Assembly (NCBI GenBank): GCA_031411235.1
Contig: JANOAR010000244.1
Coordinates: 1 to 53,234 of the forward strand
Direction: 5' to 3'
DNA length: 53,234 nucleotides
From: JANOAR01 sp031411235
GTDB taxonomy: Bacteria; Verrucomicrobiota; Verrucomicrobiia; Verrucomicrobiales; Verrucomicrobiaceae
The notes beneath the pieces are model-generated. The model ran no database searches and had not been told where the DNA came from. It saw only the letters and a program-made list of their open reading frames with translations. The position numbers and the translations under genes were made by a program. This document shows, in pieces, positions 8,731-16,786 of this stretch (position 1 is its first letter; each line of letters starts with the position of its first letter).

Positions 8731-8889
8731 GGGTGCAGCAGTGCTTTTGTGGGCTTGTTCGACCTGTTATGGCTTCATTGCCAGGGTGCAGACAGGGCTG
8801 AGGCGCGATGTTCGACCTGATGTGGGCTAAAAGGCAGGGTGCAGACGGCGAGTACGGTGCTTGTTCGACCTGCGGGGAGCTGGGTTGCG
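8731..8889 (+). repeat. Iteron-like array, three 53-bp units
   Basis: Two conserved words alternate at an exact 53-bp period. The first, gggtgcag, is at 8731, 8784 and 8837. The second, tgttcgacctg, is at 8756, 8809 and 8862. The rest of each unit is divergent, so selection seems to act on the short words. The array lies between a hypothetical gene and the excisionase/replicase pair, where a plasmid origin or a Xis/Rep operator is expected. The two words are partly similar when one is inverted (caggGTgcagac against caggtcgaaca), so each unit may contain two sites in opposite orientation. Confidence 0.7.
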
Positions 8890-8937
8890 AAAGGGCGTGT
8901 CAACGGCTTTTCACGATGATTCGCAAAAGAACGCGGT

Positions 8938-9936
8938 TCACCGCTTGGCTTTGGGCTTTGATGCCTTCTTTGTCCACTTCCTGACAGCTTTATTTAGCTT
9001 ACCGTCCTTCACGCCCTTCACGATTTCGTCGATGTTCGGGTGGGCTTCGCCGCCATTCTTTGCTGTGTCAGCATCGCGGCGCTTTTTATTGGCCTTGGCT
9101 GTTTGCTCACCGCCTTGGACACACTTGGGATGGTTGTGATTCCATTGCCTTCGGAGGGCGTTGCCGTGCTCGTCGTAGTGGCGCTTTGCGCCGGGGGCAT
9201 AGGCGATGAAGGCGTCTTGAGTCCAGGCATCTCCCAGCAAGTCGTTGATGACGATGTGCGCGGCGGCGGGCCGTGGCTCATCATCGAAGACAACCTTCAC
9301 GCTCGTATCGTCATCCTGACACTTAGCGCGGTAAAACTCGCGCCAGTAGTGGCGGATTAGCTCGTTTTTGGACCTGGGATAAACGAGGCACAGCACCTCG
9401 GTGCCCGTGAGGGTGGCTCTGCCCAGCTTGGCTGTTTTAGCGGCGAACTTTGCCTGCCACATTGCGCGCTCTTCAGCCCGTGCTTGCTTTCGATCAATGT
9501 CCCGTTTCACAGCGGCTGCCAGGCTCTGAATTTGCTGATCTCCTGCCTGTCGCGCTGGTCGTTGGATGCCTGCGGCGGTATCGAGGAGGATGCGGGCACG
9601 AGTGATGGCTTCCTCGGCGATGATTTCAAAGGGTGTGATTTCTTTTTGCAGCGTCGGGTGAGCGATTGGGATGTTGTTGGTCCGTAGGCTGGGGTCGCTG
9701 GCTTGATGGACAGTTTGTCGTAGAGCGGTTGTGTCCATGCCTTGCCAGCCTGTGGGTAAGTCGATCTTTGGAAGGAATTGCGCTGCCAAATTCGCGAGGG
9801 CGATGTGTTCCGTGGTGAGTTCGCTGGGCATGGGAGGATTGAGCGTGGGCCGAGGTTCTACTTCGGCAGCGGGCGACGGCTGTGCTTGGAGAGAACCGCA
9901 ATAATTTGGATCAGTGCAGGGAATAGAATTTGGCAT
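8938..9936 (-). CDS. Hypothetical element protein with basic tail
   Basis: This 332-residue protein has no recognised domain. The middle part (about 110-200) is helical and charged, containing RKQARAEERAMWQAKFAAK. Residues 180-240 look like a compact fold (LCLVYPRSKNELIRHYWREF). The C-terminal 60 residues are very Lys-rich, suggesting nucleic-acid binding. It sits between the DUF3800 gene and the iteron-like array on the same strand as integrase and replicase. A role in element maintenance is a guess. Confidence 0.6.
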   Translation of the reverse strand: MPNSIPCTDPNYCGSLQAQPSPAAEVEPRPTLNPPMPSELTTEHIALANLAAQFLPKIDLPTGWQGMDTTALRQTVHQASDPSLRTNNIPIAHPTLQKEITPFEIIAEEAITRARILLDTAAGIQRPARQAGDQQIQSLAAAVKRDIDRKQARAEERAMWQAKFAAKTAKLGRATLTGTEVLCLVYPRSKNELIRHYWREFYRAKCQDDDTSVKVVFDDEPRPAAAHIVINDLLGDAWTQDAFIAYAPGAKRHYDEHGNALRRQWNHNHPKCVQGGEQTAKANKKRRDADTAKNGGEAHPNIDEIVKGVKDGKLNKAVRKWTKKASKPKAKR

Positions 9937-10011
9937 TGCGATGGGCGAGCGATTCGGGCATGTTTAAGGCGTCGGAAGGTGAAATTCGGCTCCATGCCGT
10001 GTGATGCGGGG

Positions 10012-10908
10012 CTACGGCCCTGAATCCTCTACCTTCCGACACTTTAATTTTTCGAGGTCGAGCGGTGGTCGCCGCTGGGAATGGTAGGTGCCATAGGGAT
10101 TCTCCGAGATGTCATCGGCATCGACGAGGAGGGACACGCGGGGCCAGATGAGGCTGAGATAGCGGTCTTCTTGTTTTTCAAAGAGACGCTGCACGGCCCA
10201 CAGGCAGTAGTCGGCGACTTGAAGCCCGATGTGGTGGGCGGCGGGCATGGCGAGCACTTCGACGGTGGCGTTTGGGTAGGTGCCTGCGGCCTTTTTGGAG
10301 TGCTTTTGTGCGTGCAACAGTTCTTCGCGGAGTGAGCGAGTGCGGGCTTTGCCTCGGCTGGCGAAGATGACTTTATAAGCGGGCTCGGTGTGCAGTTTCT
10401 TGTCGAAGAGCCGCCGCACGGTGCTGTCGTACAGCTCGGTGGGCGAGTAGCGGTATGTGGGGTCGCGTTGATTGCGCTGCACGACGCGGCGATGAACGAC
10501 GGACATGGTGCGCAGGACGGCGTAGAAGTTGAACTCGTGGCGAAGCAGCACTTTGAAGACTTCGCGCCTAACTTCGGGGAGGTCGTCCTTGGCATGAAAC
10601 ATGAGGGCCGTCTTACCCTGGCTGGCTTGCATGGATGGGACGCCCTTGAAGTAGGGATCGGCAAGCAAATCGGCGCGCAGTTGATGGAGGTCGGCGGCGA
10701 GGGGATCAAGGGCTTCGATTTCAGCCATGCCGAGGGCAAAGAATTCTCTCACTTGGCCAGTGCCGACAAGCACGCGGCCCTTGCCATCGAAGATCACGCC
10801 ATCGCCGCTCTCATCGACATAGTAGTGATGTGGAAGTGGATTTGTAGAGGGAGAACTTGATGGGGTATTCACAGGCAGAGTGATGCCAAGGTTGAGTCTG
10901 CGCGCCAC
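10012..10908 (-). CDS. DUF3800 domain protein
   Basis: The protein (about 298 residues from GTG 10908) begins its domain with HYYVDESGDGVIF and ends with QVADYCLWAVQRLFEKQEDRY. These are the hallmark conserved acidic motifs of DUF3800, an RNase H-like fold common in defence and mobile loci. The open frame reaches back to 11106, but that part is integrase sequence read out of frame, so the start is probably GTG 10908 or GTG 10872. It begins 14 bp after the integrase stop, implying co-transcription. Biochemical activity is unknown; a nuclease-like role is inferred from the fold. Confidence 0.75.
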   Translation of the reverse strand: MARRLNLGITLPVNTPSSSPSTNPLPHHYYVDESGDGVIFDGKGRVLVGTGQVREFFALGMAEIEALDPLAADLHQLRADLLADPYFKGVPSMQASQGKTALMFHAKDDLPEVRREVFKVLLRHEFNFYAVLRTMSVVHRRVVQRNQRDPTYRYSPTELYDSTVRRLFDKKLHTEPAYKVIFASRGKARTRSLREELLHAQKHSKKAAGTYPNATVEVLAMPAAHHIGLQVADYCLWAVQRLFEKQEDRYLSLIWPRVSLLVDADDISENPYGTYHSQRRPPLDLEKLKCRKVEDSGP

Positions 10909-10921
10909 ATTTATTCGGTAT

Positions 10922-12100
10922 TCACGATGCCTTGCGGTTGGCTCGGCGAGGGAAGGCGAGCACCTTGCCCGTGATGCGCTCGGGGGTGACGCTCCAGTAT
11001 TCTGCGATGGCCTCGGGGCGCACGAGGTTTTGATAATGGGTGCGCACGACTTGCGCACTGTTGCCCATTTCCTCAGCGACTTGCGCGGCGTTCTTGATCT
11101 GCGCAAGTCGATAGCTGCCGTAGCTGTGGCGCAGAAGGTTTGCCGACCACTCGATGCCAGCGCTCTCGGCGGTGTGTTCGAGGTCGGTGCGGTATTTGTC
11201 GGTGCCGTAGCCTAGCGCGGTAGTTCCAGCGGCAAGCGGCTTCAGCCATTCCAGGGCATTGGCTGGCAGTTCAATGACTCGGCGGCGATTGGTTTTGGTG
11301 ACTGCGGAGGGGAGTTCTACGAAGGGGGATTTGCCGTCGAGATGAATGTGACTCCAGTGGATGCGCTCTGCCTCAGCCCTGCGCAGGCCAGCAAAGGCTT
11401 GCAGCACGAGCATGGGGCGCAGGCGCTCGGGGGCGAGAGACAGGAGCTTGTGCAGTTGAGTAGGGGCGAGGATCGCCGGGGCTGCGCGCGTGACCTTGGG
11501 CGATGATACCCTTGCCACGGGGTTGACGGTGAGTTTGCCCAGTTTAATGCCCAGGGAGAAGACGCTGCCGATGACTCGCTTGTTATTCACGAAGCTCTGT
11601 GCGCTGCCTTTGCGCTTGTAAAGCCACTGGGTGATTTCCTCGGTGGTAAGGCTCGCGGCTTGGCGATCTCCGAAGCTCTTGGTAAAATGGCGAAGCCGAT
11701 AATCCAAGTCGCCGAGGTGACGTGCGGAGAGCCCCGCCCTTTCGCCGTGCTGCAAACGGGCGTCGATAAGCTCGCGCACCGTGCAGCGAATCTCGATGCG
11801 CTCCCGTGCGGCGATGGCTTCGCTTATCAGATCGAGCAGAGAGGGGGCGTCTGCCTGCCCCTCGCGCCATGATCGGAAGTGAATCAGGGCGGTGCGTTCA
11901 TCATCGTCAACGTGCGCGTGCTTTGCGCCATGGCTGGCAAGCTCGGCTTCTCGCTCTGCGGCAAACGCCTTGGCTTCTTGCTTGGTGTTGAAGTAGGTCT
12001 TGCGACGCACCCGGCTGCCGTCAGCTTCACGATGCGGATGGGCCACCACGAACTTGTAACGGGGGTGTATAACAGGCTTGATGGATACGGTGTCGCGCAT
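10922..12100 (-). CDS. int: Tyrosine recombinase/integrase of the element
   Basis: This 392-residue phage-type integrase has an N-terminal arm-binding-like region (RYKFVVAHPHREADG, Lys/Arg-rich, about 10-60), a core-binding SAM-like domain (about 105-195) and a C-terminal catalytic domain. Visible catalytic positions are R240 (AGLRRAEAERIHW), K269, R324 (LLRHSYGSY) and nucleophile Y356 (VRTHYQNLV). The two usual box histidines appear as N321 and N347. It lies about 90 bp from attR and reads away from it, the usual position for an integrase targeting a tRNA 3' end. Confidence 0.9.
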   Translation of the reverse strand: MRDTVSIKPVIHPRYKFVVAHPHREADGSRVRRKTYFNTKQEAKAFAAEREAELASHGAKHAHVDDDERTALIHFRSWREGQADAPSLLDLISEAIAARERIEIRCTVRELIDARLQHGERAGLSARHLGDLDYRLRHFTKSFGDRQAASLTTEEITQWLYKRKGSAQSFVNNKRVIGSVFSLGIKLGKLTVNPVARVSSPKVTRAAPAILAPTQLHKLLSLAPERLRPMLVLQAFAGLRRAEAERIHWSHIHLDGKSPFVELPSAVTKTNRRRVIELPANALEWLKPLAAGTTALGYGTDKYRTDLEHTAESAGIEWSANLLRHSYGSYRLAQIKNAAQVAEEMGNSAQVVRTHYQNLVRPEAIAEYWSVTPERITGKVLAFPRRANRKAS

Positions 12101-12142
12101 GGCCGCAACTTACCGCGAATCGAGGAAAGTCGAATAAATTCA

Positions 12143-12158
12143 GATACAAAAGTGATAC
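12143..12158 (+). promoter_or_regulatory. Candidate integrase arm site, right
   Basis: The sequence gatacaaaagtgatac repeats the left-end motif (605-620) in the same orientation with the same 11-bp pitch. It lies between the integrase start and the attachment core, so binding there could also autoregulate int. Confidence 0.4.
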
Positions 12159-12191
12159 ATCGTCATCAATTCACCATTTTATAAGGGTTTT

Positions 12192-12256
12192 CGTCGGTCT
12201 TGAAAACCGAAGACGATGAGAGTCGTCCGTGGGTTCGAATCCCACCCTTTCCGCCA
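12192..12256 (+). repeat. attR: duplicate of tRNA-Ser 3' 65 bp
   Basis: Identical to 446-510. It lacks the acceptor 5' strand and D-arm, so it is not a second tRNA gene. It marks the right end of the integrated element, next to the integrase. Confidence 0.92.
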
Positions 12257-12535
12257 GCGAGCCCTTGGAATAAGGGCTGGAGAGCCATGAGGGCAAAATC
12301 GAGAGTTGCGGCAGATGGCGACGCATCGGCGGGATGAAGCGCCTACGCCGCGATGAGCCAAGTGCTGCGCAACAAAATCGGTCGATTCGACTCTCTAGTT
12401 GGCTGGTATTAAATACTATCGGGCAGTTGGCTTTGCATTCTACGGCATAAGGGAAGCCGCAGCCAGGAGTCGGGTGAAATTTCACTATATCCTAGACGCT
12501 ATATAAGTGTAAACTGTGTTTTTCATAATTTCGAG
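12257..12535. other. Right flank of the element
   Basis: This 279-bp gene-free stretch lies between attR and the flippase-fusion gene. It begins with a small perfect stem-loop (agccctt/aagggct, 12260-12278) without a T-tract. It then resembles the DNA that follows the intact tRNA (ataagggct, agagagcc, gagttgcgg in the same order). The last 60 bp are AT-rich and probably hold the promoter of the next operon. Confidence 0.5.
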
Positions 12536-14254
12536 ATGCCTCATTCCGAAGATCAACATTGCCTTGTCTTAAGCCCTACCCAACAACGAGCGCTTGAATC
12601 TCTGGTTGCGACGGGGCAGGGCCGACGAGCGATGGTGTTGCGTGCGCACATTATTTTACAACGGTCAGCGGGCGGTAGCCGTGGGGACACTGCGCGGTTG
12701 CTGGGCATCTCCCGGCGCAGGGTGGAGCAGTGGGAGCAGCGCTTCCGTCATCACGGTCTGGCGGGGCTAAATGAAGCGCGTGAGCGCAAGCGGCAGCAAT
12801 CGTTGAAGAGCGTGCCACCTGGAATCGAAATCGTTGCCTCGGCTACCGTAGCTCCGGCCCAGGCTTCAGCTTGGCAGCGGTTGTTCGCCCGCCGTGGCGG
12901 CTCCTCCGTGCTGCGTGCCATGGTGCATGGATTTATGACCGTGGCTGGTCTTACGCTGCTGGCCAAGGCGGTGTCGTTTTTCAAGGATGCAGACGTCGCA
13001 CAGAGGTTTGGCATCTCGGATGAGCTGGATGCGTTTGGGCTGGCGTTTGGAGCGCACACCTTTGTATCTGCCTTGCTTGGCGGCGGCATTCCTGGGGCCT
13101 TCCTTCCCACCTATTCCAAGCTTCAATATGAGCATGGCCCCTTGCGCGCGGAGCGCTTAGCCTTGCAAAGCGCCATCAGCCACGGCCTCCTTCTGTTGCT
13201 CGCTGGCGCTGTGATCTACATCTGTGCGCAGGAGTTGGTGGGTTTCCTCGGCCATGGCTTTCCAGCCGAGAAGCAGGCGCTGGCCCTGCGCTTGATGCGC
13301 GGGCTGCTGCCGTTTCTTTTCTGCTATGGCATGAGCCTCCAACTTTCGATGTGGTTGCGGGGCAACAAGCTTTTCGCCCTAGCTGCTGCGACGCCTGTGC
13401 TTGTCCCGGCGGCGATCTTGGTGGCGATGGCGGCGGCGGGTGCCAGCGTCTCGGTCGATACCCTGGTGTGGGGCACCAACATTGGCGGGCTGCTGCATTT
13501 GCTAGCGCTCGGCTGGGTTGTGGGCCGCCGTCTGCCACGCGTTCCGGGGTGGCTGGTGAGTTGTTTTCGCTTTGTCGAACCGGGTAACCGCATGGTGATC
13601 CATAATGCCCTGCCCTCGGTGGTTTCCAGTTTGGTGCTGGGCAGTGCGCCGATGGTTGACCAAGCCATGGCGGCGCGGTTGGCCTCGGGCAGCGTGACGG
13701 TGCTCGGCTACTCGGATAAGGTTTGCGGCATTGTGCTGGCGCTCACCGCCAGTGCCTCGGCGGAGGCATTGTATCCGTTCTTTGCGGATAGGGTGGCGCG
13801 GCGCGACTGGTTGGCTCTGAAACGCCAGCTTGTGCATACGATTGGAGTGATTCTGGCCGTGGCTGTGCCGCTGGTGGCACTGCTTTGTTGGCAGGCACCG
13901 CTGGTGGTGAAGCTGCTTTTTCAGCGTGCCAGCTTTGATGCTGCCGATACGGAACGGGTGGCGGCCGTGCTGCGTTGCGCTTCACTCCAGATCCCGTTTT
14001 ACATAGCTAGCCTGCTGATGTCGAGGGTGGTTCTCGCCATGCAGGCCAGTTGGTTCACGCTCGCAACTGCGGTTATTTCCCTAAGCTTTAACATTGTCTT
14101 CAACCTCATCTTCATGCGCTGGTATGGCGTTGCTGGCATCGCGCTCTCCACCGCGATGGTGTACGCCTTATCCACGCTGATGTTGACGCTGTTTCTGCTG
14201 CGCACCATTGCTAGGCTGATTCGAGAGGATTCTGAAGTCGGAAGCCGAGATTGA
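12536..14254 (+). CDS. HTH-MurJ-like flippase fusion
   Basis: This 572-residue protein has two unrelated parts in one uninterrupted frame. Residues about 10-90 are the helix-turn-helix of IS630-type transposases (LSPTQQRALESLV, ARLLGISRRRVEQWEQRF, HGLAGLNEARERKR). Residues about 123-565 are a multi-pass MurJ/MviN-type lipid-linked-precursor flippase (KAVSFFKDADVAQRFGISDE, then about 12-14 hydrophobic segments). A Pro/Ala linker (90-120) joins them. MurJ translocates lipid-linked sugars across the inner membrane. A MurJ-only start downstream cannot be excluded, but no better start is evident. It precedes the carrier-protein operon by 100 bp on the same strand, suggesting export of that pathway's product. 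Confidence 0.8.
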   Translation: MPHSEDQHCLVLSPTQQRALESLVATGQGRRAMVLRAHIILQRSAGGSRGDTARLLGISRRRVEQWEQRFRHHGLAGLNEARERKRQQSLKSVPPGIEIVASATVAPAQASAWQRLFARRGGSSVLRAMVHGFMTVAGLTLLAKAVSFFKDADVAQRFGISDELDAFGLAFGAHTFVSALLGGGIPGAFLPTYSKLQYEHGPLRAERLALQSAISHGLLLLLAGAVIYICAQELVGFLGHGFPAEKQALALRLMRGLLPFLFCYGMSLQLSMWLRGNKLFALAAATPVLVPAAILVAMAAAGASVSVDTLVWGTNIGGLLHLLALGWVVGRRLPRVPGWLVSCFRFVEPGNRMVIHNALPSVVSSLVLGSAPMVDQAMAARLASGSVTVLGYSDKVCGIVLALTASASAEALYPFFADRVARRDWLALKRQLVHTIGVILAVAVPLVALLCWQAPLVVKLLFQRASFDAADTERVAAVLRCASLQIPFYIASLLMSRVVLAMQASWFTLATAVISLSFNIVFNLIFMRWYGVAGIALSTAMVYALSTLMLTLFLLRTIARLIREDSEVGSRD

Positions 14255-14354
14255 TGGAGGTATTCGCAGGGCATCAGCACTTTTCAACGTAACGAGAAGC
14301 CATTTATGATAACAATATTATTTGTGTTTTTTAGTATGAAATATAATTTATATC
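14255..14354 (+). promoter_or_regulatory. AT-rich promoter region of carrier-protein operon
   Basis: The last 60 bp before the carrier-protein gene are strikingly AT-rich (around aacaatattatttgtg and atataatttatat) in otherwise GC-rich DNA, fitting a promoter. Several TATAAT-like boxes are possible and no single start site can be chosen. No Shine-Dalgarno sequence precedes the GTG. Confidence 0.4.
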
Positions 14355-14609
14355 GTGAACAACGACCACCATATAATTATCGCGCCAGAGATTCGGGAAA
14401 TTTTGTGTAAGCATGGGCGAGTGAGTGCGGAACACCTGGGCGTGGGAGACGACCTCTACAATGCTGGCCTCACATCCTTGGCCACTGTGGCGGTGATGCT
14501 TGCTCTGGAGGACAAGTTCAATGTCGAGTTTCCCGACACCATGATCGGGCGCCGCACCTTTAAGAGTATCGACTCCATCGCTGAAGCGATCACGAAACTC
14601 GCTGCCTAA
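14355..14609 (+). CDS. Stand-alone carrier protein (aminoacyl carrier)
   Basis: This 84-residue phosphopantetheine carrier starts at GTG. The modified serine is Ser41 in DDLYNAGLTSLATVAVMLALE; the Thr-Ser pair in place of the usual Asp-Ser is characteristic of carriers paired with amino acid:[carrier protein] ligases. The remainder (LEDKFNVEFPDTMIGRRTFKSIDSIAEAI) is a normal four-helix ACP. The ligase itself is two genes downstream, so the carrier most likely receives glycine, alanine or a similar small amino acid as a thioester. Confidence 0.88.
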   Translation: MNNDHHIIIAPEIREILCKHGRVSAEHLGVGDDLYNAGLTSLATVAVMLALEDKFNVEFPDTMIGRRTFKSIDSIAEAITKLAA

Positions 14610-14630
14610 CTCAAACAGAGGGTAAGACCG

Positions 14631-15848
14631 GTGATTCCAGTTCAAATCTTCTTCACACCATCCTCCGTGCGACCCTCTGACACCCCTCCATTGGATTTCG
14701 ATAAGCTCCTGCGTGAGGTTCATGCCATCGGCAGAACCGTGCTGCGTGTCCATGCGGCAGAGGTTGACAAAGCGGCCAGATTTCCCGCCGAGTCCATTGC
14801 AGCCTTGCAGGAGGCGCGACTGCTGAGCGCTTACGTTCCTGAAAAGTATGGCGGCATGGGGCTGACCGTCATGCAGGTGGCGAAAATCTGTGAAGCGTTG
14901 GGCCAGTACTGCGGATCGTCCGCCATGATCTACGCGATGCACAAGATCCAGGTCGCCTGCGTGGTGCATCACGCCCAGCAGTCCGCCTACTTCCAGAACT
15001 ACTTGCAGCGGTTGGTGACGGAGCAACGCCTCATGGCTTCCGCCACCACGGAAGTGGGCACGGGCGGCGATTTGCGTTCGAGCATCTGTGCCGTCGAAAC
15101 GGTGGGAGACCGATTTACGCTGATGAAGAAGGCACCCGTGATCTCCTACGGAGAAGCGGCGGACGACATTCTGGTGACCTGCCGCCAGTCGCCCGGCGCT
15201 GCGGCCAACGAGCAGGTACATGTGCTCGTAAAAAAAGGCGAATACACCGCCATCCCCCTTTCCACCTGGGACACGATGGGGTTCCGTGGCACCTGTAGCT
15301 CAGGTTTTGAGCTGACTTCGAGCGGTGGCGTGGAGCAGATTATTCCCCAGCCCTTTAACGAAATTTTGGGGCGGACGATGCATCCCTTCTCCCACATTGT
15401 CTGGGGTTCGCTGTGGTCGGGAATAGCGATGGACGCAGTGAATCAGGCGCGTGCCTTTGTCCGTGCCGAGGCACGCAAGACCCCCGGTGAAACTCCGATC
15501 TCCGCCATACGGCTGGCGGAGGCCGATCAAGTGCTCCAGGGAATGCGGCACAATGTGACCTCCCTGGCGCGTGAGTATGAAGGGCTCCTAGCGCAGAACC
15601 GGCCCGAAGCGTTCGAGGAGTTCGGCTTCTCGATCCGCACCAACAATTTGAAGCTCTCGTGCTCACAGCAACTGGTGGACATCGTGGGGCGGGCCATGCT
15701 GATCTGCGGCATTTCCGGGTATCGCAATGATTCCAAATTCAGCATCGCACGGCATCTGCGCGATGCTTATGGCGCGGCTTTGATGGTCAACAACGACCGT
15801 ATTTTGAAACTCAACGCCACGATGTTGATGGTTCACAAGGAAGGCTAA
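14631..15848 (+). CDS. Acyl-CoA dehydrogenase-like flavoprotein
   Basis: This 405-residue protein has the acyl-CoA dehydrogenase fold: an N-terminal helical domain (RFPAESIAALQEARLL, PEKYGGMGLTVMQVAKI), a middle beta-domain (ASATTEVGTGGDLRSS, DTMGFRGTCSSGFEL) and a C-terminal helical domain (QLVDIVGRAMLICGISGYRND). It starts at GTG 14631, supported by an upstream gaggg. It lies 21 bp after the carrier-protein gene and 2 bp before the ligase gene. In this context its substrate is probably a carrier-bound aminoacyl thioester rather than a fatty acyl-CoA, as inferred for related flavoproteins acting on carrier-tethered amino acids. The oxidation product is unknown. Confidence 0.85.
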   Translation: MIPVQIFFTPSSVRPSDTPPLDFDKLLREVHAIGRTVLRVHAAEVDKAARFPAESIAALQEARLLSAYVPEKYGGMGLTVMQVAKICEALGQYCGSSAMIYAMHKIQVACVVHHAQQSAYFQNYLQRLVTEQRLMASATTEVGTGGDLRSSICAVETVGDRFTLMKKAPVISYGEAADDILVTCRQSPGAAANEQVHVLVKKGEYTAIPLSTWDTMGFRGTCSSGFELTSSGGVEQIIPQPFNEILGRTMHPFSHIVWGSLWSGIAMDAVNQARAFVRAEARKTPGETPISAIRLAEADQVLQGMRHNVTSLAREYEGLLAQNRPEAFEEFGFSIRTNNLKLSCSQQLVDIVGRAMLICGISGYRNDSKFSIARHLRDAYGAALMVNNDRILKLNATMLMVHKEG

Positions 15849-15850
15849 AC

Positions 15851-16786
15851 ATGATCTGCAATTCCACGGCCTCTGTGCCACTTACCGTCGCCTATCAGGC
15901 GTTTCTCGATGAATTGACGGCGGCAGGACTATTGGTTCCGCTGGGTGTCCAGGGCATCTATGGTTATGGCGGTGTGTTTGATGAGGTGCTCCAGTCCTTT
16001 GACCGGCTCGTCACTCGCCGCGCCGCGCACTTCAAATCAGAAGTGATGCGTCTGCCCGGTGTGTTGAGCCGTGAGCATTACTTGAAGACCACCCATCTCG
16101 AGAGCTTTCCTGATTTGATGGGCTCCGTGCATAGCTTCATGGGCCGTGATCGCGAGCATGTCGCGATGCTGGGAAAAAGGGAGCAAGGCGAAGACTGGAC
16201 GCAGGATCTAGCGCCCAGCGAGCTGATGCTTTCGCCCGCCTGTTGTTACCCGCTATACCCCACCGCCACTGGCACGCTGTCCAGTCAGGGCAGAACGGTG
16301 GATCTTTTGTCCCAGGTGTTTCGCCATGAGCCTTCGATTGATCCCTGCCGTTTGCAGGTGTTCCGCCAGCGCGAATTTGTGCGGCTCGGCACGGCGGAGC
16401 AGGCGATGGAGCATCGCCACCAATGCCTGGACCTGGGAAAGAATGTCTTGAATGAAGTGGGCTTGGAGGTCGAGATCGTCCTGGCCAATGATCCCTTCTT
16501 TGGCCGTGGCAGCCGGGTGATGGCCGCTAGCCAGAAGGAGCAGGACTTGAAGCACGAGCTGGTGATTGCAGTCGCTACGGCTGAAAAACCCACGGCCATT
16601 TCTTCGACCAACTGCCACCTGGATTACTTTGGCAAGGCGTTCGACATCCTAACATCCGACGGGCAGGCCGCTCATTCGTCTTGCATCGGCTTCGGCCTGG
16701 AGCGGATCACCCTGGCCTTGTTCAAGCACCATGGTTTTGATCCCGACCACTGGCCTCATGAGGTGAAGAATACTTTGGAACTATGA
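15851..16786 (+). CDS. Amino acid:[carrier protein] ligase
   Basis: This 311-residue class II aminoacyl-tRNA synthetase relative is a truncated homologue of archaeal-type seryl-tRNA synthetase without the tRNA-binding domain. Motif 2 is FRQREFVRLGT (171-181) and motif 3 is GFGLERITLALF (about 280-291). C131, E175 and C278 match the Cys-Glu-Cys zinc site that binds the amino group of the substrate in this family. Characterised members activate Gly or Ala with ATP and load it on the phosphopantetheine arm of a small carrier, not on tRNA. The cognate carrier is two genes upstream, and the stop overlaps the next start (ATGA at 16783-16786). Confidence 0.9.
   Translation: MICNSTASVPLTVAYQAFLDELTAAGLLVPLGVQGIYGYGGVFDEVLQSFDRLVTRRAAHFKSEVMRLPGVLSREHYLKTTHLESFPDLMGSVHSFMGRDREHVAMLGKREQGEDWTQDLAPSELMLSPACCYPLYPTATGTLSSQGRTVDLLSQVFRHEPSIDPCRLQVFRQREFVRLGTAEQAMEHRHQCLDLGKNVLNEVGLEVEIVLANDPFFGRGSRVMAASQKEQDLKHELVIAVATAEKPTAISSTNCHLDYFGKAFDILTSDGQAAHSSCIGFGLERITLALFKHHGFDPDHWPHEVKNTLEL

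Noticed and set aside
8731..8889. CRISPR array
   Set aside because: Only 8-11 bp words are conserved within the 53-bp period and there are just three units with no cas genes; iterons fit better.
12192..12256. Possible second tRNA-Ser gene
   Set aside because: Only the 3' 65 bp is present; the acceptor 5' strand and D-arm are missing, so it is an attachment repeat.
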